Source of the DNA: Chondrosia reniformis
Taxonomy: Eukaryota; Porifera; Demospongiae; Chondrillida; Chondrillidae
Length of the DNA stretch: 64,000 bases
NCBI GenBank assembly: GCA_947172415.1
Contig: OX359196.1
Span: 2,420,501-2,484,500, forward strand
Reading direction: 5' to 3'
Notes under the pieces: model-generated
The model's input: only the letters and a program-made list of their open reading frames with translations
Told to the model about the DNA's origin: nothing
Database searches by the model: none
In this document: positions 8,653-22,400 of the stretch, piece after piece
How positions within the stretch are numbered: position 1 is the first letter of the stretch
Layout of the letters: each line of letters starts with the position of its first letter
Position numbers and translations under genes: made by a program

Positions 8653-10084
8653 ACTGCAAGTACTAGTTAAATGTAATAATTGTATGAACTAGTTGTAGGT
8701 ACTAGGTGTAGGTACTAGTAACAATCTGTATTTACTAAGTGTATATACCAGTTGAATGTACTAGTTTTAAGTTATTATATGTACTAGTTGTATGTACTAG
8801 TTGTGTGAAATTGTTGAATGTATTAGTTGTTTGAACTAGTTGTATGTAATTATATGTACTACTTGTATGTACTAGTTGTGTGAAATTTGTGTATGAACTA
8901 GTTATATTTACTAGTTGTAGTTACTAATTGTATGTACTAGTTGTATGTACTAGTAACTGGATATATGCACTAGTTGTATGTAGTAGTTGTATGTACTAAT
9001 GGTATGTAATAGTTGTAAGTACTAGTACGTAGTTGCATGTACTAGTTATATGTAATAGTTGTATGAAGGAGTTGTGGGTACTAGGTGTAGGAACTAGCAA
9101 CAATCTGTATTTACTAATTGTATAAACCAGTTGAATGTATATACTAGTTTTAATTTATAATATGTACTAGTTGTATGTACTAGTTGTGTGAAATTGTTGT
9201 ATGTACTAGTTATATGTACTAGTTGCATGTACTAGTTGTATGTACTAGTTGTATGTACTAGTTGTTTGAACTAGTTGTATGTAATCATATGTACTACTTG
9301 TATGTACTAGTTGTGTGAAATTTGTGTATGAACTAGTTATATTTACTAGATGTAGTTACTAGTTGTATGTACTATTTCTATGTACTCTTTGTATGTACTA
9401 GTCATATGTACTTGTTGAATGTACTAGTTGTATATATCTGCTGGTCAGTAGTTGTATGTACTAGTTGTATCTACTAGTTGTATGTACTAGCTGTTGTACC
9501 AGTGGTATGTACTAATTGTATGTACTAGTAACAATCTGTATTTATTAGTTGTATAGACTAATTGTATGCACTAGTTGTATGTATTTATATGTACCAGTTG
9601 TATGTACTAGGTGTGTGTAATTTTTGTATCTACTAAGTATATTTACTAGTTGCAGTTACCAGTTGTGTGTACTAGTTCTATATAGAAGTGATTATGTTTA
9701 TGTACTCCTTGTATGGACTATTTGTATATACTATTTGTATGTACTAGTTATATATACAGGTTATATGTACTAGGACTATGTCCTAGTTGTAGTACTAGTT
9801 GTAAGTACTACATAGTTGTATGTACTGGTAGTATATACCAAATTTTATGTACCAGTTGTCTCTACTTGTTGTATTTACTAGTTGTATGTACTAGTTGTAT
9901 ATAGTTAAATATATGTACTTGTTGTGTATACTAGTGTATGCAATTAATGTATGAACTAGTTATATGTAATAGTTTTATATACTAGTTGTATGTACTAATT
10001 GTAAGTACTACATAGTTGTATGTACTGGTAGTATATACCAAATTTTATGTACCAGTTGTCTCTACTTGTTGTATTTACTAGTTG
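8653..10084 (+). repeat. 13-bp minisatellite array, T/G-rich orientation
   Basis: The variant order from 8653 onward matches that from 11980 onward (for example GCAAGTACTAGTTAAATG in both), a direct duplication. It contains the recurrent block ending ACCAAATTTTATG at about 9839 and again near 10040. Similar blocks lie near 316, 13547 and 18878 and, inverted, near 55270 and 62850. The 63-codon frame at 9713 is repeat translation. Confidence 0.92.
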
Positions 10085-10460
10085 TCCTACACCTACCGCG
10101 GCACCTCCATCTGGAGATCACTTCCTACAGATGCAAAGACAGCCTCAACCCTGGCCACGTTCTCAGTGCTTGCTGGTAATTCTATAAACACTTAACCTAT
10201 TATTTATTTTTATGTATTATACTCACTCCCATTTCCTGTAAATTTGGTATTTATTATTTCCTGTTTTATTATCACCCTAGTTATTTCTTGTACATGACAA
10301 TTAGGCCTTTTATTTTCGACCAGCTTTTCCCCCTCATGTTCTTATTCCCATCTTACCCTATTTTTGTCATCCCCCATTTTTAATACTGGGTGCCTAGTAT
10401 AGTAGCCAATGGCTAAAGGCCTCCCCAGTCTAAATAAGATACTTGACTTGACTTGACTTG
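10085..10460 (+). mobile_element. 5'-truncated LINE 3' end with ACTTG tail
   Basis: Bases 10085-10195 translate to SYTYRGTSIWRSLP followed by TDAKTASTLATF and a stop at 10193-10195. The motif (aromatic-RG-x-S-I-W-x-S-LP, then a basic/Ala stretch and Phe) is typical of the extreme C terminus of CR1/L2/Jockey-type LINE reverse-transcriptase proteins. About 245 bp of T-rich 3' UTR follow, with an AATAAGAT near the end. The island closes with four ACTTG units (10441-10460), like the microsatellite tails of CR1/L2-type elements. No clear target duplication is seen. The clade is inferred, not proven. Confidence 0.7.
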
Positions 10461-11320
10461 TATGTACTAGTTATATCTACTAGTTGTGTGTAATAATTTT
10501 ACATACTTGTTCTACGTACTAGTAAATAGTTACATATACTAGTTGTATGTACTAGGTATAAGTATTTGTTACAATCTGTATTTACTAGTTGTATGTACTA
10601 GTTCTAAGTACTAGTTCTATGTACTAGTTGTATGTACTAGTTATATGTACTAGCAACTATTATATGTAACAGTTGTACGAAAGTAGTTGTATGTACTTGT
10701 TGTTTGTACTAGTTGTTTGTAATTATATAAACTAATTGTATGGACTAGTTGTGTAAAATTGTTTTTTGTACAAGTTGTATGTGCTAGTTGTATGTACTAG
10801 TTGTTTGAACAAGTTGTATGTAATTTTATGTACTACTTGTACATACTAGTTGTGTGTTTTTTTGTATGTACTACTTGTATGTACTAGTTGTATGTACTAG
10901 TTGTATGTACTAGTTGCATATACTTGTTGTATATGTGTTCTAGTAAGTGGTTTTATGCATTAATGTTATGTGCTAGTTGTATGTACGAGATGCAAGAACA
11001 AGTTTGATGTTCTAATTGTGTGTAGTAGTTGAATGAACTAGTAAAAAGTTGCATGTTCTAGTTATATGTACTAGTTGTATGTAATAGTTGTATATACTTG
11101 TTGTGGGTAATTGTTGTATGTACTAGTTATATCTACTAGTTGTGTGTAATAATATTACGTACTAGTTCTATGTACTAGTAAGTAGTTGCATGTACTAGTT
11201 GTATGTACTAGGTGTAAGTCCTAGTAACAATCTGTATTTACTAGTTCTATGTACTAGTTCTATGTACTAGTTCTATGTACTAGTTATATGTACTAGTTAT
11301 ATGTACTAGCAACTATTATA
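10461..11320 (+). repeat. 13-bp minisatellite array, T/G-rich orientation
   Basis: Parts are repeated at about 13730-14430 (for example the run from ATGTAACAGTTGTACGAAAG at about 10663 and 13899). No gene is seen. Confidence 0.92.
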
Positions 11321-11533
11321 CTCTCTTCCTTAGGGTAGAACATTGAACGAACAAAATGGACTTAAAAACCTTCCTAACTAAAACAATGTAACATAAAGCT
11401 TATGCAAAAATTGACGGCCAACAAGAGTCGATCTGAAATCAGTTTACCGGATATCCATGAGAACGAGTCAAGTATTTCGAGTTTACTCAGGGTCGCCTAG
11501 GGCCCCACAAGTTTTTTAAACTCCAACTCTTTG
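11321..11533 (-). mobile_element. GC-hairpin element, terminal half only (copy C)
   Basis: This is the near-identical partner of 5632-5844, truncated at the same CTCTCTTCC boundary and followed by the same array variants. It is a segmental duplicate of that copy. Confidence 0.7.
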
Positions 11534-14500
11534 TTTTTGTATGTACTAATTTTAATTACCATTTGTAGTTACTAGTTGTATGTATTAGTTGTATGTAGTA
11601 GTAACTTGTTGTATGTACTACTTGTATGTCCCCTTTGAATGTACTAGTTGTAAGTACTAGTTCTATGTACTAATTGAATGTACTAGTTTTATGCACTAGT
11701 TGTACGAACTTGTTGTATAGGTGTTCTAATATGTAGTTTTTTGCATTGGTTATATGAACTAGTTGTATGTACTAGATGTATGTACTAGTTGTATGTACTA
11801 ATTGTATGTAGTAGTGGTATCTACTAGTTATTCGTTGCATGTACTAGTTATATGAACTAGTTGTATGTACTAGTTGTATCTACTAGTTGTATGTACTAGT
11901 AACTAGATATATGCACTAGTTGTATGTAGTAGTTGTATATACTAATAGTATATACTAGTTGTAAGTACTAATAAGTAGTTGCAAGTACTAGTTAAATGTA
12001 ATAATTGTATGAACTAGTTGTAGGTACTAGGTGTAGGTACTAGTAACAATCTGTATTTACTAAGTGTATATACCAGTTGAATGTACTAGTTTTAAGTTAT
12101 TATATGTACTAGTTGTATGTACTAGTTGTGTGAAATTGTTGAATGTACTAGTTGTTTGAACTAGTTGTATGTAATTATATGTACTACTTGTATGTACTAG
12201 TTGTGTGAAATTTGTGTATGAACTAGTTATATTTACTAGTTGTAGTTACTAATTATATGTACTAGTTGTATGTACTAGTTGTGTGAAATTTGTGTATGAA
12301 CTAGTTATATTTACTAGTTGTAGTTACTAATTGTATGTACTAGTTGTATGTACTAGTAACTAGATATATGCACTAGTTGTATGTAGTAGTTGTATGTACT
12401 AATGGTATGTAATAGTTGTAAGTAATAGTACGTAGTTGCATGTACTAATTATATGTAATAGTTGTATGAAGGAGTTGTGGGTACTAGGTGTAGGAACTAG
12501 TAACAATCTGTATTTACTAATTGTATATACCAGTTGAATGTATATACTAGTTTTAATTTATAATATGTACTAGTTGTATGTACTAGTTGTGTGAAATTTT
12601 TGTATGCACTAGTTATATATACAAGTTTTGTGAAATTGTTGTATGTACTAGTTATATGTACCAGTTGAATGTACTAGTTTTAAGTAATTATATGTACTAG
12701 TTGTATGTACTAGTTGTGTGAAATTGTTGAATGTATTAGTTGTTTGAACTAGTTGTATGTAATTTTATGTACTACTTGTATGTACTAGTTTTGTGAAATT
12801 TGTGTATGAACTAGTTATATTTACCAGTTGTAGTTACTAATTGTATGTACTAGTTGTATGTACTAGTAACTAGATGTATGCACTAGTTGTATGTAGTAGT
12901 TGTATGTACTAATTGTATGTAATAGTTGTAAGTACTAGTACGTAGTTGTATGTACTAGTTATATGTAATAGTTGTATGAAGGAGTTGTGGGTACTAGGTG
13001 TAGGAACTAGTAACAATCTGTATTTACTAATTGTATATACCAGTTGAATGTATATACTATTTTTTATTTAAAATATGTACTAGTTGAATGTACTAGTTGT
13101 GTGAAATTGTTGTATGAACTAGTTATATATACTAGTTGTGTGAAATTGTTGTATGTACTAGTTATATGTACTAGTTGTATGTACTAGTTGCATGTACTAG
13201 TTGTTTGTACTAGTTGTATGTACTAGTTGTATCTACTATTATTTAGTTGTATGTACCAGTTATATGTACTAGTTGTATGAACTAGCTGTATGTACTAGTT
13301 GTATTTACTAGTTGAATGTACTAAGTGTGTGTAATTTTTGTATCTACTAAGTATATTTACTAGTTGCAGTTACCAGTTGTGTGTACTAGTTCTATATAGA
13401 AGTGATTAGGTTTATGTACTCCTTGTATGGACTATTTGTATGTACTATTTGTATATATATACAGGTTATATGTACTAGTACTATGTCCTAGTTGTAGTAC
13501 TAGTTGTAAGTACTACATAGTTGTATGTACTGGTAGTATATACCAAATTTTATGTACCAGTTGTCTCTACTTGTTGTATTTACTAGTTGTATGTACTAGT
13601 TGTATATAGTTAAATATATGTACTTGTTGTGTATACTAGTGTATGCAATTAATGTATGAACTAGTTATATGTAATAGTTGTATATACTAGTTGTATGTAC
13701 TAATTGTATGTACTAGTTATATGTACTAGTTGTGTGTAATAATTTTACATACTTGTTCTACGTACTAGTAAATAGTTGCATATACTCGTTGTATGTTCTA
13801 GGTATAAGTATTTGTAACAATCTGTATTTTACTAGTTCTATGTACTAGTTCTATGTACTAGTTGTATGTACTAGTTATATGTACTAGCAACTATTATATG
13901 TAACAGTTGTACGAAAGTAGTTGTATGTACTTGTTGTTTGTACTAGTTGTTTGTAATTATATATATTAATTGTATGTACTAGTTGTGTAAAATTGTTTTT
14001 TGTACAAGTTGTATGTGCTAGTAGTATATACTAGTTGTATGTACTAGTTGTATGTACTAGGTGTATATACTTGCTGTATATGTGTTCTAGTAAGTAGTTT
14101 TATGCATTAATTTTATGTGCTAGTTGTATGTACGAGATGCAAGAACTAGTTGGATGTTCTAATTGTGTGTAGTAGTTGAATGAACTAGTAAAAAGTTGTA
14201 TATTCTAGTTATATGTACTAGTTGTATGTAATAGTTGTATATACTTGTTGTGGGTAATTGTTGTATGTACTAGTTATATCTACTAGTTGTGTGTAATAAT
14301 ATTACGTACTAGTTCTATGTACTAGTAAGTAGTTGCATGTACTAGTTGTATGTACTAGGTGTAAGTCCTAGTAACAATCTGTATTTACTAGTTCTATATA
14401 CTAGTTGTATGTAATAGTTATATGTACTAGCAACTATTATACGTAATACTTGTATGAACTAGTTATATGTACTAAATGTATGTACTGGTAACAATCTTTT

Positions 14501-15435
14501 TTTAAATATTGTATGTACTTGTTGTATGTACTAGTTGTATTTACTAGTTGTGTGAAATTGTTATATGTACTAGTTATATGTACTAGTTATAGGGACTGGC
14601 TGTATGTACTAGTTATATGTACTAGTTGGATGTACTAGCTGTATGCACTAGTTGGATTATACTAGTAACTAGTTGTATGTACTAATTTTATGTACTTATA
14701 CTAGTTGGATGTAGTAGTAACTTGTTGCACATACTTGTTGTATGTAGTTTTATGTAAATAGGTTTATTTATATACTAGTTGTGTGTAATTGTTCTATGTA
14801 CTAGTTTTATATACTAGCTGTATGTACTATTTGTATGTACTAGTTCTATGTCCTAGTTGTAGTACTAGTTGTATGTAATATATAGTTGCATTTACTAGAT
14901 GTATGTACTAGTTGTAAGTACCAGTTGTATGTACTTGTTGTATTTACTAGTTTTATGTACTTGTTGTATTTAGTTATATAAACGTACAGGTTGTGTGTAC
15001 TAGTTGTGTGCTATTGTTGTATGTACTAGTTATATGTACTAGTTGTGTGTAGTAGTTGTATGTTGTTATATATATTTACTAGTTGTGTGTACTAATTGTA
15101 TGTATATACTAGTTGTATATACTAGTTATATGTACTAGTTGTATGTACTTATCTGTACTAGTTTTATGTGCTAGTTGTATGTTCTAGTAGGTAGTTGCAT
15201 GTAATAGTTTTATGTACTAGTTGTAGGCAGAAGTTGTATGTACTAGTTATATGTACTAGTAACTTTAAGTATATACTAGTTGTATGTATTAGTTGTTTGA
15301 ATTAGGTGTATTTAGTTGTATGTGCTACATGTATGTACTAGTTGTGTGTATTTTTTGTAAGCACTAGTTATATTTACTAGTTTAAGTTACTTGTATTATG
15401 TACTAGTTGTATATACTAGTAACTAGATGTATGTG
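11534..15435 (+). repeat. 13-bp minisatellite array, T/G-rich orientation
   Basis: The array is long and uninterrupted. Bases 11534-11787 parallel 5845-6100, and 11980 onward parallels 8653 onward. The interval 11787-11980 is therefore array where the paralogue holds Penelope copy 1. A frame at 13427-13609 is repeat translation. No gene is seen. Confidence 0.93.
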
Positions 15436-15550
15436 ATGGAATAAGGATTTCTTCTAACTGCGTCGAACTTATCTTTGTAACGGTTCATCTTTCGACTTTG
15501 GGAGCGTCTAGAGATGCTACCAAAGTCAAAAGATGAACCGTTACCAAGAT
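15436..15550. mobile_element. Short foldback fragment related to Penelope leader, with apparent TSD
   Basis: The 115-bp island shares GGATTTCTT, TAACTGCGTC and CTTATCTTTG with the leader of Penelope copy 1 (6101-6180). Its arms, about 15471-15502 and 15519-15550, are inverted repeats and would fold into a hairpin. AGATGTATGTG stands immediately on both sides (15425-15435 and 15551-15561), consistent with an 11-bp target-site duplication. The caveat is that the host array is itself repetitive. Confidence 0.6.
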
Positions 15551-17738
15551 AGATGTATGTGCTTGTTGTATTTATTAGTTGAATGTACTGATTGTATGTA
15601 CTAGTTTTATGTACTAGTTTTATGTACTTGCTGTATATGTGTTGTAGGAAGTTGTGTGCACTAGTTATATGTACTAGTTGTATGTACTAGATGTATGTAC
15701 TAGTTGTATGAATTAATGTTATGTAGTAGTTGTATGTACTAGTAGTTAGTTGAATTTACTAGTGGTATATACTAGTTGTATGTATTAATTGTATGTACTA
15801 GGTGTATGAAGTAGTAATAATCTGTATTTACTAGTTTTAGGAACTAGCTGTATGGACAATTTGTATGTAGTTATATGGACTAGTGGTTTGTACTAGTTGT
15901 GTGTAATTGTTGTATCTACTTGTTATATGTACTAGTTTTATGTTCTAGCTGTATGTACCAGTTATATGTACTAGTTGTATGTACTAGTTGTATGCCCTAG
16001 TTGTACATACTAGTGACTAGTTGTATGTATTAGTTGTATGTACAAGTTCTATGTACTAGTTCTATGTACTAGTTTTATGCATAAGCTGTATGTCCTAATT
16101 TTGTTTACTAGTTTTATGTACTAGTTGTTTGAACTAGTGGAATGTAGTTAGATGTACTACTTATATGTACTAGTTTGGTGTTATTTTTGTATGTACTAGT
16201 TATATTTACTAGATGTAGTTACAAGTTTTATGTACTCGTTGTATGTACAAGTTGTATGTACTAGTTCTAGATGTATGTATTAGTTGTATATATTAGAAGT
16301 ATGTACAAGTTTTATGCACTAGTATCTACATGTATGCATTAGTTGTATGTACTAGTTCTATGTACTAGTTCTATGGACTAGTTCTATGTACTAGTTGTAT
16401 ATATGTTCTAGTAAGTAGTTTTATGTACTAGTTATATGTACTAATTGTATGTACTAGCTGTATGGACTAGTGTATGTACTAATTGTATGTACTAGTTGTA
16501 TGTACTAGTAACTATCAGAATATACTAGTTGTATGTACTAGTTGTTGGAACTAGTTGTATGTAGTTATATGTACTACTTGTATGTACTAGTTGTGTGTAT
16601 TTTTCATATGTACTAATAACTAGATGTATATACTTGTTGAATGTTCTAGTTGTATGTGCTAGTTGTATGTATTTGTTGTATATGTGTTCTAGTAAGTGGT
16701 TGGATGCACTAGTTATATGTACTAGTTTTATGAACTAGATGTATGTACTCGTTGAATGTACAAATTTTTTGTACTAGTAGTATATACTAGTAGTTAGTTG
16801 TATTTACTAGTTGTATGTACTAGTTGTATGTATTAGTTGTATGTACTAGGTGTATGAAGTAGTAACAATCTGTATTTACTAGCTTTAAGTACTAGCTGTA
16901 TGGACAATATGTATGTAGTTATATGGCCTAGTTGTATGTACTAGTTGTGTGTAATTGTTGTATCTACTTTTTGTATGTACTAGTTGTATGTACTAGCTGT
17001 ATGTACCAGTTATATGTACTAGTTGTATGTACTAGTTGTAAATACTAATTGTACATATTAGTAACTAGTTGTATGTATTTGTTGGATATACCTATTCTAT
17101 GTACTAGTTTTGGTATAAGCTGTATGTACTAGTTGTTTTTACCAGTTTTATATACTAGTAGTTTGAACTAGTTGTATGTAGTTATATGTACTACTTGTAT
17201 GTACCAGTTGTGTGTAATTTTTGTATGTACTAGTTATATTTACTAGTTGTAGTTACTAGTTTTATGTACTAGTTATATGAACTAATTGTATGTACTAATT
17301 GTGTGTAATTGTTGTGTGTATTACTTTTATTTACTAGTTGTAGTTACTAGTTGTATGTACTAGTTGTATGTAGTAGTAACTAGTTGTAGGTACTACTTGT
17401 ATGTACTTGTTTTATGTACTAGTAGTATGGACTAGTTGTATGTACTAGTTGTGTGTACAAGTTGTGTGTAATTGTTCTATGTACTAGTTATATTTAGAAG
17501 TTGCCTGTACTAATTGTATTTACTAGTAACTAGTTGTATGTACTAGTTCTATGTACTAGTTTTTTATACTAGATTTATGTACTAGTTGTATGTAGTTATA
17601 GGTACTACAGGTATGTTCTGGTTGTATGTACTAGTAACTGGATGTATGTTCTGGTTGTATGTACTAGTTGTTTGCACTAGTTGTATGTAGTTATATGTAA
17701 TAGTTGTATGCATATACTAGTTGTTCGTAATTATTTTT
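15551..17738 (+). repeat. 13-bp minisatellite array, T/G-rich orientation
   Basis: It contains uninterrupted counterparts of insertion sites elsewhere: about 16701-16720 for the HIRAN transposon and about 16990-17040 for the island at 4735. No gene is seen. Confidence 0.92.
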
Positions 17739-18126
17739 GGGGCGCCACAGGCGCCCCTATGTTGTTTTCAGAAATTATGTTAACGTATGGCTTCCTGTTC
17801 GTAGTCTTGTATATATATATGTATATATCTGTCAAAAAATGGCGGATGTTCGGCTAGCTTTCGTTTTCTAGCTTAAAATTAGCTTTCTCTTCCTTAGCGT
17901 AGAACATTGAACGAACGAAATGGACTTAAAAACCGCCCTTACTAATACTATGTAACGTAAAGCTTGCGCAAAAACGTTTTCTACGAGATATGGCCTTGAA
18001 AAATTGACGGCCAGCAAGAGTCGATCGGAAATCGGTTAACCGTATATCTATGAGAACCAGCCAAGTAGTTCGAGTTTACTTAGGGGCGCCTGGCGCCCCA
18101 CGAGTTTTTTAAACTCGAACTCCTTG
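17739..18126 (-). mobile_element. GC-hairpin element, full-length copy, second subfamily (copy D)
   Basis: The 388-bp element starts GGGGCGCC-ACA-GGCGCCCC and ends with GGGGCGCC-T-GGCGCCCC, then CGAGTTTTTTAAACTCG and CTCCTTG. It shares both termini and short internal stretches (GAAGCCATAC-like, CGCCATTT-like) with copy B, but most of the interior differs, so it defines a second subfamily. The target is a T-run on this strand. The paralogous site near 4415 reads through without it. It has no ORF. Confidence 0.72.
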
Positions 18127-19043
18127 TTTGTACTAGTTATATGTAGTAGTTGTATGTAGTAACTGTATGTGCTAGATGTAAGTACTAGTAAGTACTTGCG
18201 TTTACTAGTTATATGTACTAGTTGTATGTACTAGTTGTATGTACTAGGTGTATGTACTAGTAACAATCTGTATTTACTAATTGTATTTACAAGTTGTATG
18301 TACTAGTTGTAAGTAATTATATGTACTAGTTGTATTTACTATTTGTGTGAAATTGTGGTATGTATTAGTTATATATACTTGTTGCATGTACTAGTTGTAT
18401 GTAATAATTTTATGTATCAGATGTATATTTTAGGTGGAAGAACTAGTAACAATCTGTATTTACTAGTTGTAGGGACTAGTTTTATGTACTTGATGTATGT
18501 AGTAGTTGTATGTCCTAATTGAACGTACTAGTTGTAAGTACCAGTAAGTAGTTACATGTACTGGCTATATGTAACAGTTGTATGAACTAGTTGTATGTAC
18601 CAGGTGTATGTACTAGTAAAAATCTGTATTTACTAATTGTATGTACTAGTTGTATGTACTAGCTGTTTGTACTAGTTATATGTACTAGTGGTTTGTACTA
18701 GTTGTATGTACTAGTTGTATTTACTATTATGGAGTTGTATGTACCAGTTATATTTACTAGTTTTATGAACTATTTGTATGTACTAGTTATATATACAGGT
18801 TATATGTACTAGTATTATGTCCTAGTTTTAGTACTAGTTGTAAGTACTACATAGTTGTATGTACTGGTAGTATATACCAAATTTTATGTACCAGTTGTCT
18901 CTACTTGTTGTATTTACTAGTTGTATGTACTAGTTGTATATGGTTAAATATATGTACTTGTTGTGTGTACTAGTGTGTGCAATAGATGTATGAACTAGCT
19001 ATATGTAATAGTTTTATGTACTAGTTGTATGTACTTATATGTA
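18127..19043 (+). repeat. 13-bp minisatellite array, T/G-rich orientation
   Basis: Its last about 280 bp before the MITE match, inverted, the sequence right of MITE copy 3 (55117 to about 55400). Nothing else is seen. Confidence 0.92.
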
Positions 19044-19492
19044 CAGTGTAAATGGGAAAATCGGCCACAATTCGTTCAAGCACTTTTTTGGCAGAATATT
19101 GAGTTTGGTGGATTAGCCAAATATCGTCATTATGCAATTCTAATTATAACCTGCTAAATAAAACGATGAACGATATTTGCTTTTGCGTTGCCGTCGAATT
19201 CTTCCTCTTACAGTCACATATCGGGCAATTTTGAAGTCAGTATTGGAACGCTTAGAGGTAATCTCTAAGATTTATTTCGTACGATTAAAATGTTGATGAA
19301 AGCGGCGGATTACAAAAGTGGAAAACACCTATAAACGCACAATTGAGGCGAGAAAATAATGGCGGATGGTGGATTTGGCGGTTGCCAGATTACATACATA
19401 CTTCTAGTATGTAAATGAATTCGTTTAAAACGAACTCAGACCGATTGGGGGTTGTGCGTATTAAGCGGGGGCAGATTATCTGGGTTACACTG
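19044..19492 (+). mobile_element. TA-flanked MITE, copy 2
   Basis: This is the 449-bp homologue of 373-822 in the same orientation, flanked by TA (19042-19043, 19493-19494). Its left flank is essentially that of copy 1 with about 125 extra bases, which indicates duplication of one insertion. Confidence 0.8.
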
Positions 19493-22400
19493 TACTGGTA
19501 GTGTGTAATTGCTGTTTCTAGTACTAGATGTATATACTAGTAGCTTGTTGCATATACTAGTTGTATATACTAGTCGTTAGTTGTATGTACTTGTTGTATA
19601 TGTGTTCTGGTATGTAGTTTAATGCACTAATTTTATGTGCTATTTGCATGAACTGGATGCATGTATTAGTTGGATGTTCTAATTGTATGTAGTAGTTGAA
19701 TGAACTAGTAAAAGTTGCATGTTCTAATTATATATACTAGTTGTATGTACTTGTTGTATATACTTGTTGTATGAACTAGTTATATGTACTAGTTGTGTGT
19801 ACTGGCTGTATATAATAGGTGTATCTACTAGTAACTCTCTGTATTTACTAGTTGAATGTAGTAGTTGTATGTACTAGTACATAGTTGTATATATTAATTG
19901 TATTTCCCAGTTGTATTTACTAGTTGTGTGAAATTGTTGTATGTACTAGTTATATGTACTAGTTGTGTGTAATAATTTTACGTACTAGTTCTATGTACTA
20001 GTAAGTAGTTGCATGTACCAGTTGTATGTACTAGGTGTAAGTACTAGTAACAATCTGTAACTACTAGTTCTATGTACTAGTTCCATGTACTAGTTATATG
20101 TACTAGCAACTATTATACGTAATAGTTGTACGAACTAGTTGTATGTACTAGATGTATGTACTGGTAACAATCTTTATTTTAATATTGTATGTACTAGTTG
20201 TATGTACTAGTTGTTTGTAATTATATGTACTAGTTGGATGTACTAGTTGTGTGAAATTGTTATATGTAGAAGTTGTATGTAGTTATCATATGTACTAGTT
20301 ATATGTATTAGTTGTATGTATTAGTTGTATGTACTAGTTGTATGTACTAGGTGTATGTACTATTAACAAACTATATTTACTAACTTTATGTACTAGTTGT
20401 ATGTAGTAGTGGTAAGTACTAGTAATTAGTTGCATGTACTGGATATTTGTAATAATTGTATGAACTAATTGTATGTACTAGTGTATGCATTAGTAATAAT
20501 CTGTATTTACTAATTCTGTGTACTAGTTGTAGGTACTAGTTGTATGTATATAATTATATGTACTAGTTGTATATACTAGTTGTGTGACATTGTTTTATAT
20601 ACTATTTATAAGTACTAGTTGTAGGTACTAGCTGTATGTACTAGTTATATGTACTAGTTGTATGAAATAGCTGTATGTACTAGTTATATGCACTAGTTGT
20701 ATATAATAGTTGTATGTACTAGTTGTATGAACTAGTTCTCTCTATTAGCTTTAAGTACTAGTTGCAGGAAATTGATGTATTTACTAGTTTTATGGACTAA
20801 TTGTATGTACTAGCTGTATATACTAGTTATAGGTCCTAGTTGTATGTACTAGTTGTATGAAATTACTGTATGTACTAGTTATATGCACTAGTTGTATATA
20901 ATAGTTGTATTCACTAGTTGTATGTACTGGTAACTAGTTGTATGTACTAGCTGCGTGTACTAGTTGTATGTAGTTATATATACTACTTGTATGTACAAGT
21001 TGTGTGGATTTCTTGTATACTAGTTAAATTTGTAGCTACTAGTTTTATGTAGTAGTTGAATGCACTAATAACTAAATGTGTGTAGTAATTGTATGTACTA
21101 GTTGTATGTACTAGCCCTATGTACTAGTTGTATGTACTAATTGTATATACTAGTTGTATGTACTAGTAAATGGTTGCCTGTACTAGTTATATGTACTAGT
21201 TGTATGTCATAATTGTATGTTCTAAGTGTATGTACTTGTAAGTAGTTGCATATACTAGTTATATGTACTTGTTGTATGTAATAGCTGTATGTACTAGTTA
21301 TATATATTAGTTGTATGTACCTTTTGTATGTACTAGTTGTATGTACTGGTAACTAGTTGTATGTACTAGTTGTATAAAATAGTTCTATGTCCTAGTTTTA
21401 TATACGAACTGTATGTACTATTTGTATGTACTAGTTCTATGTACTAGTTCTATGTACTAGTTGTTTATATGTTCTAGTAAGTAGTTGTATGTACTAGTTA
21501 TATGTACTAAGTGTATGTACTAGCTGTATGGACTAGTGTATGTACTAATTGTATGTACTAGTTGTATGTACTAGTAACTATCAGACTATACTAGTTGTAT
21601 GTACCAGTTGTTTGAATTAGTTGTATGCAGTTATATGTACTACTTGTATGTACTAGTTGTGTGTATTTTTCGTATGTACTAGTAACTAGATGTATGTACT
21701 TGTTGTATGTTCTTGTTGAATGTTCTACTTGTATGTGCTAGTTGTATGTACTTGTTGTATATGTGTTCTAGTAAGTAGTGGATGCACTAGTTATATGTAC
21801 TAGTTGTATGAACTAGATGTATGTACTAGTTGAATATACAAATTTTATGTACTAGTAGTATGTACTAGTAGTTAGCTGTAATTACTAGTTGTATGTACTA
21901 GTTGTATGTATTAGCTGTATGTACTAGGTGTATGAAGGAGTGCCAATCTAAATTTATATACTAGTTGTAAGTACTAGCTGTATTTAAAATTGGTATGTAG
22001 TTATATGGACTAGTTTTATGTACTAATTGTTTTTACTAGTTATATGTATTCGCTGTTTGAACTAGTTGAATGTAGTTATATGTACTACTTGTATGTACTA
22101 GTTGTGTGCAAAGTTTGTATGTACTAGTTATATTTACTAGTTGTAGTTACTAGTTTCATATACTAGTTGTATGTACAAGTTAGATGTACTTGTATCTAGA
22201 TGTATTAATTAGTTGTATATACTAGTTGTATGTACAAGTTTTATTTACTAGTATCTAGATGTATGTATTAGTTGTAATTAGTGTATAGTTGTATGTATAT
22301 GTTCTATGTACTAATTGAATGTACTAGCTCTATGGACTAGTGTATGTACTAATTGTATGAACTAGTTGTATGTACTAGTAACTACAAGAATATACTAGTT

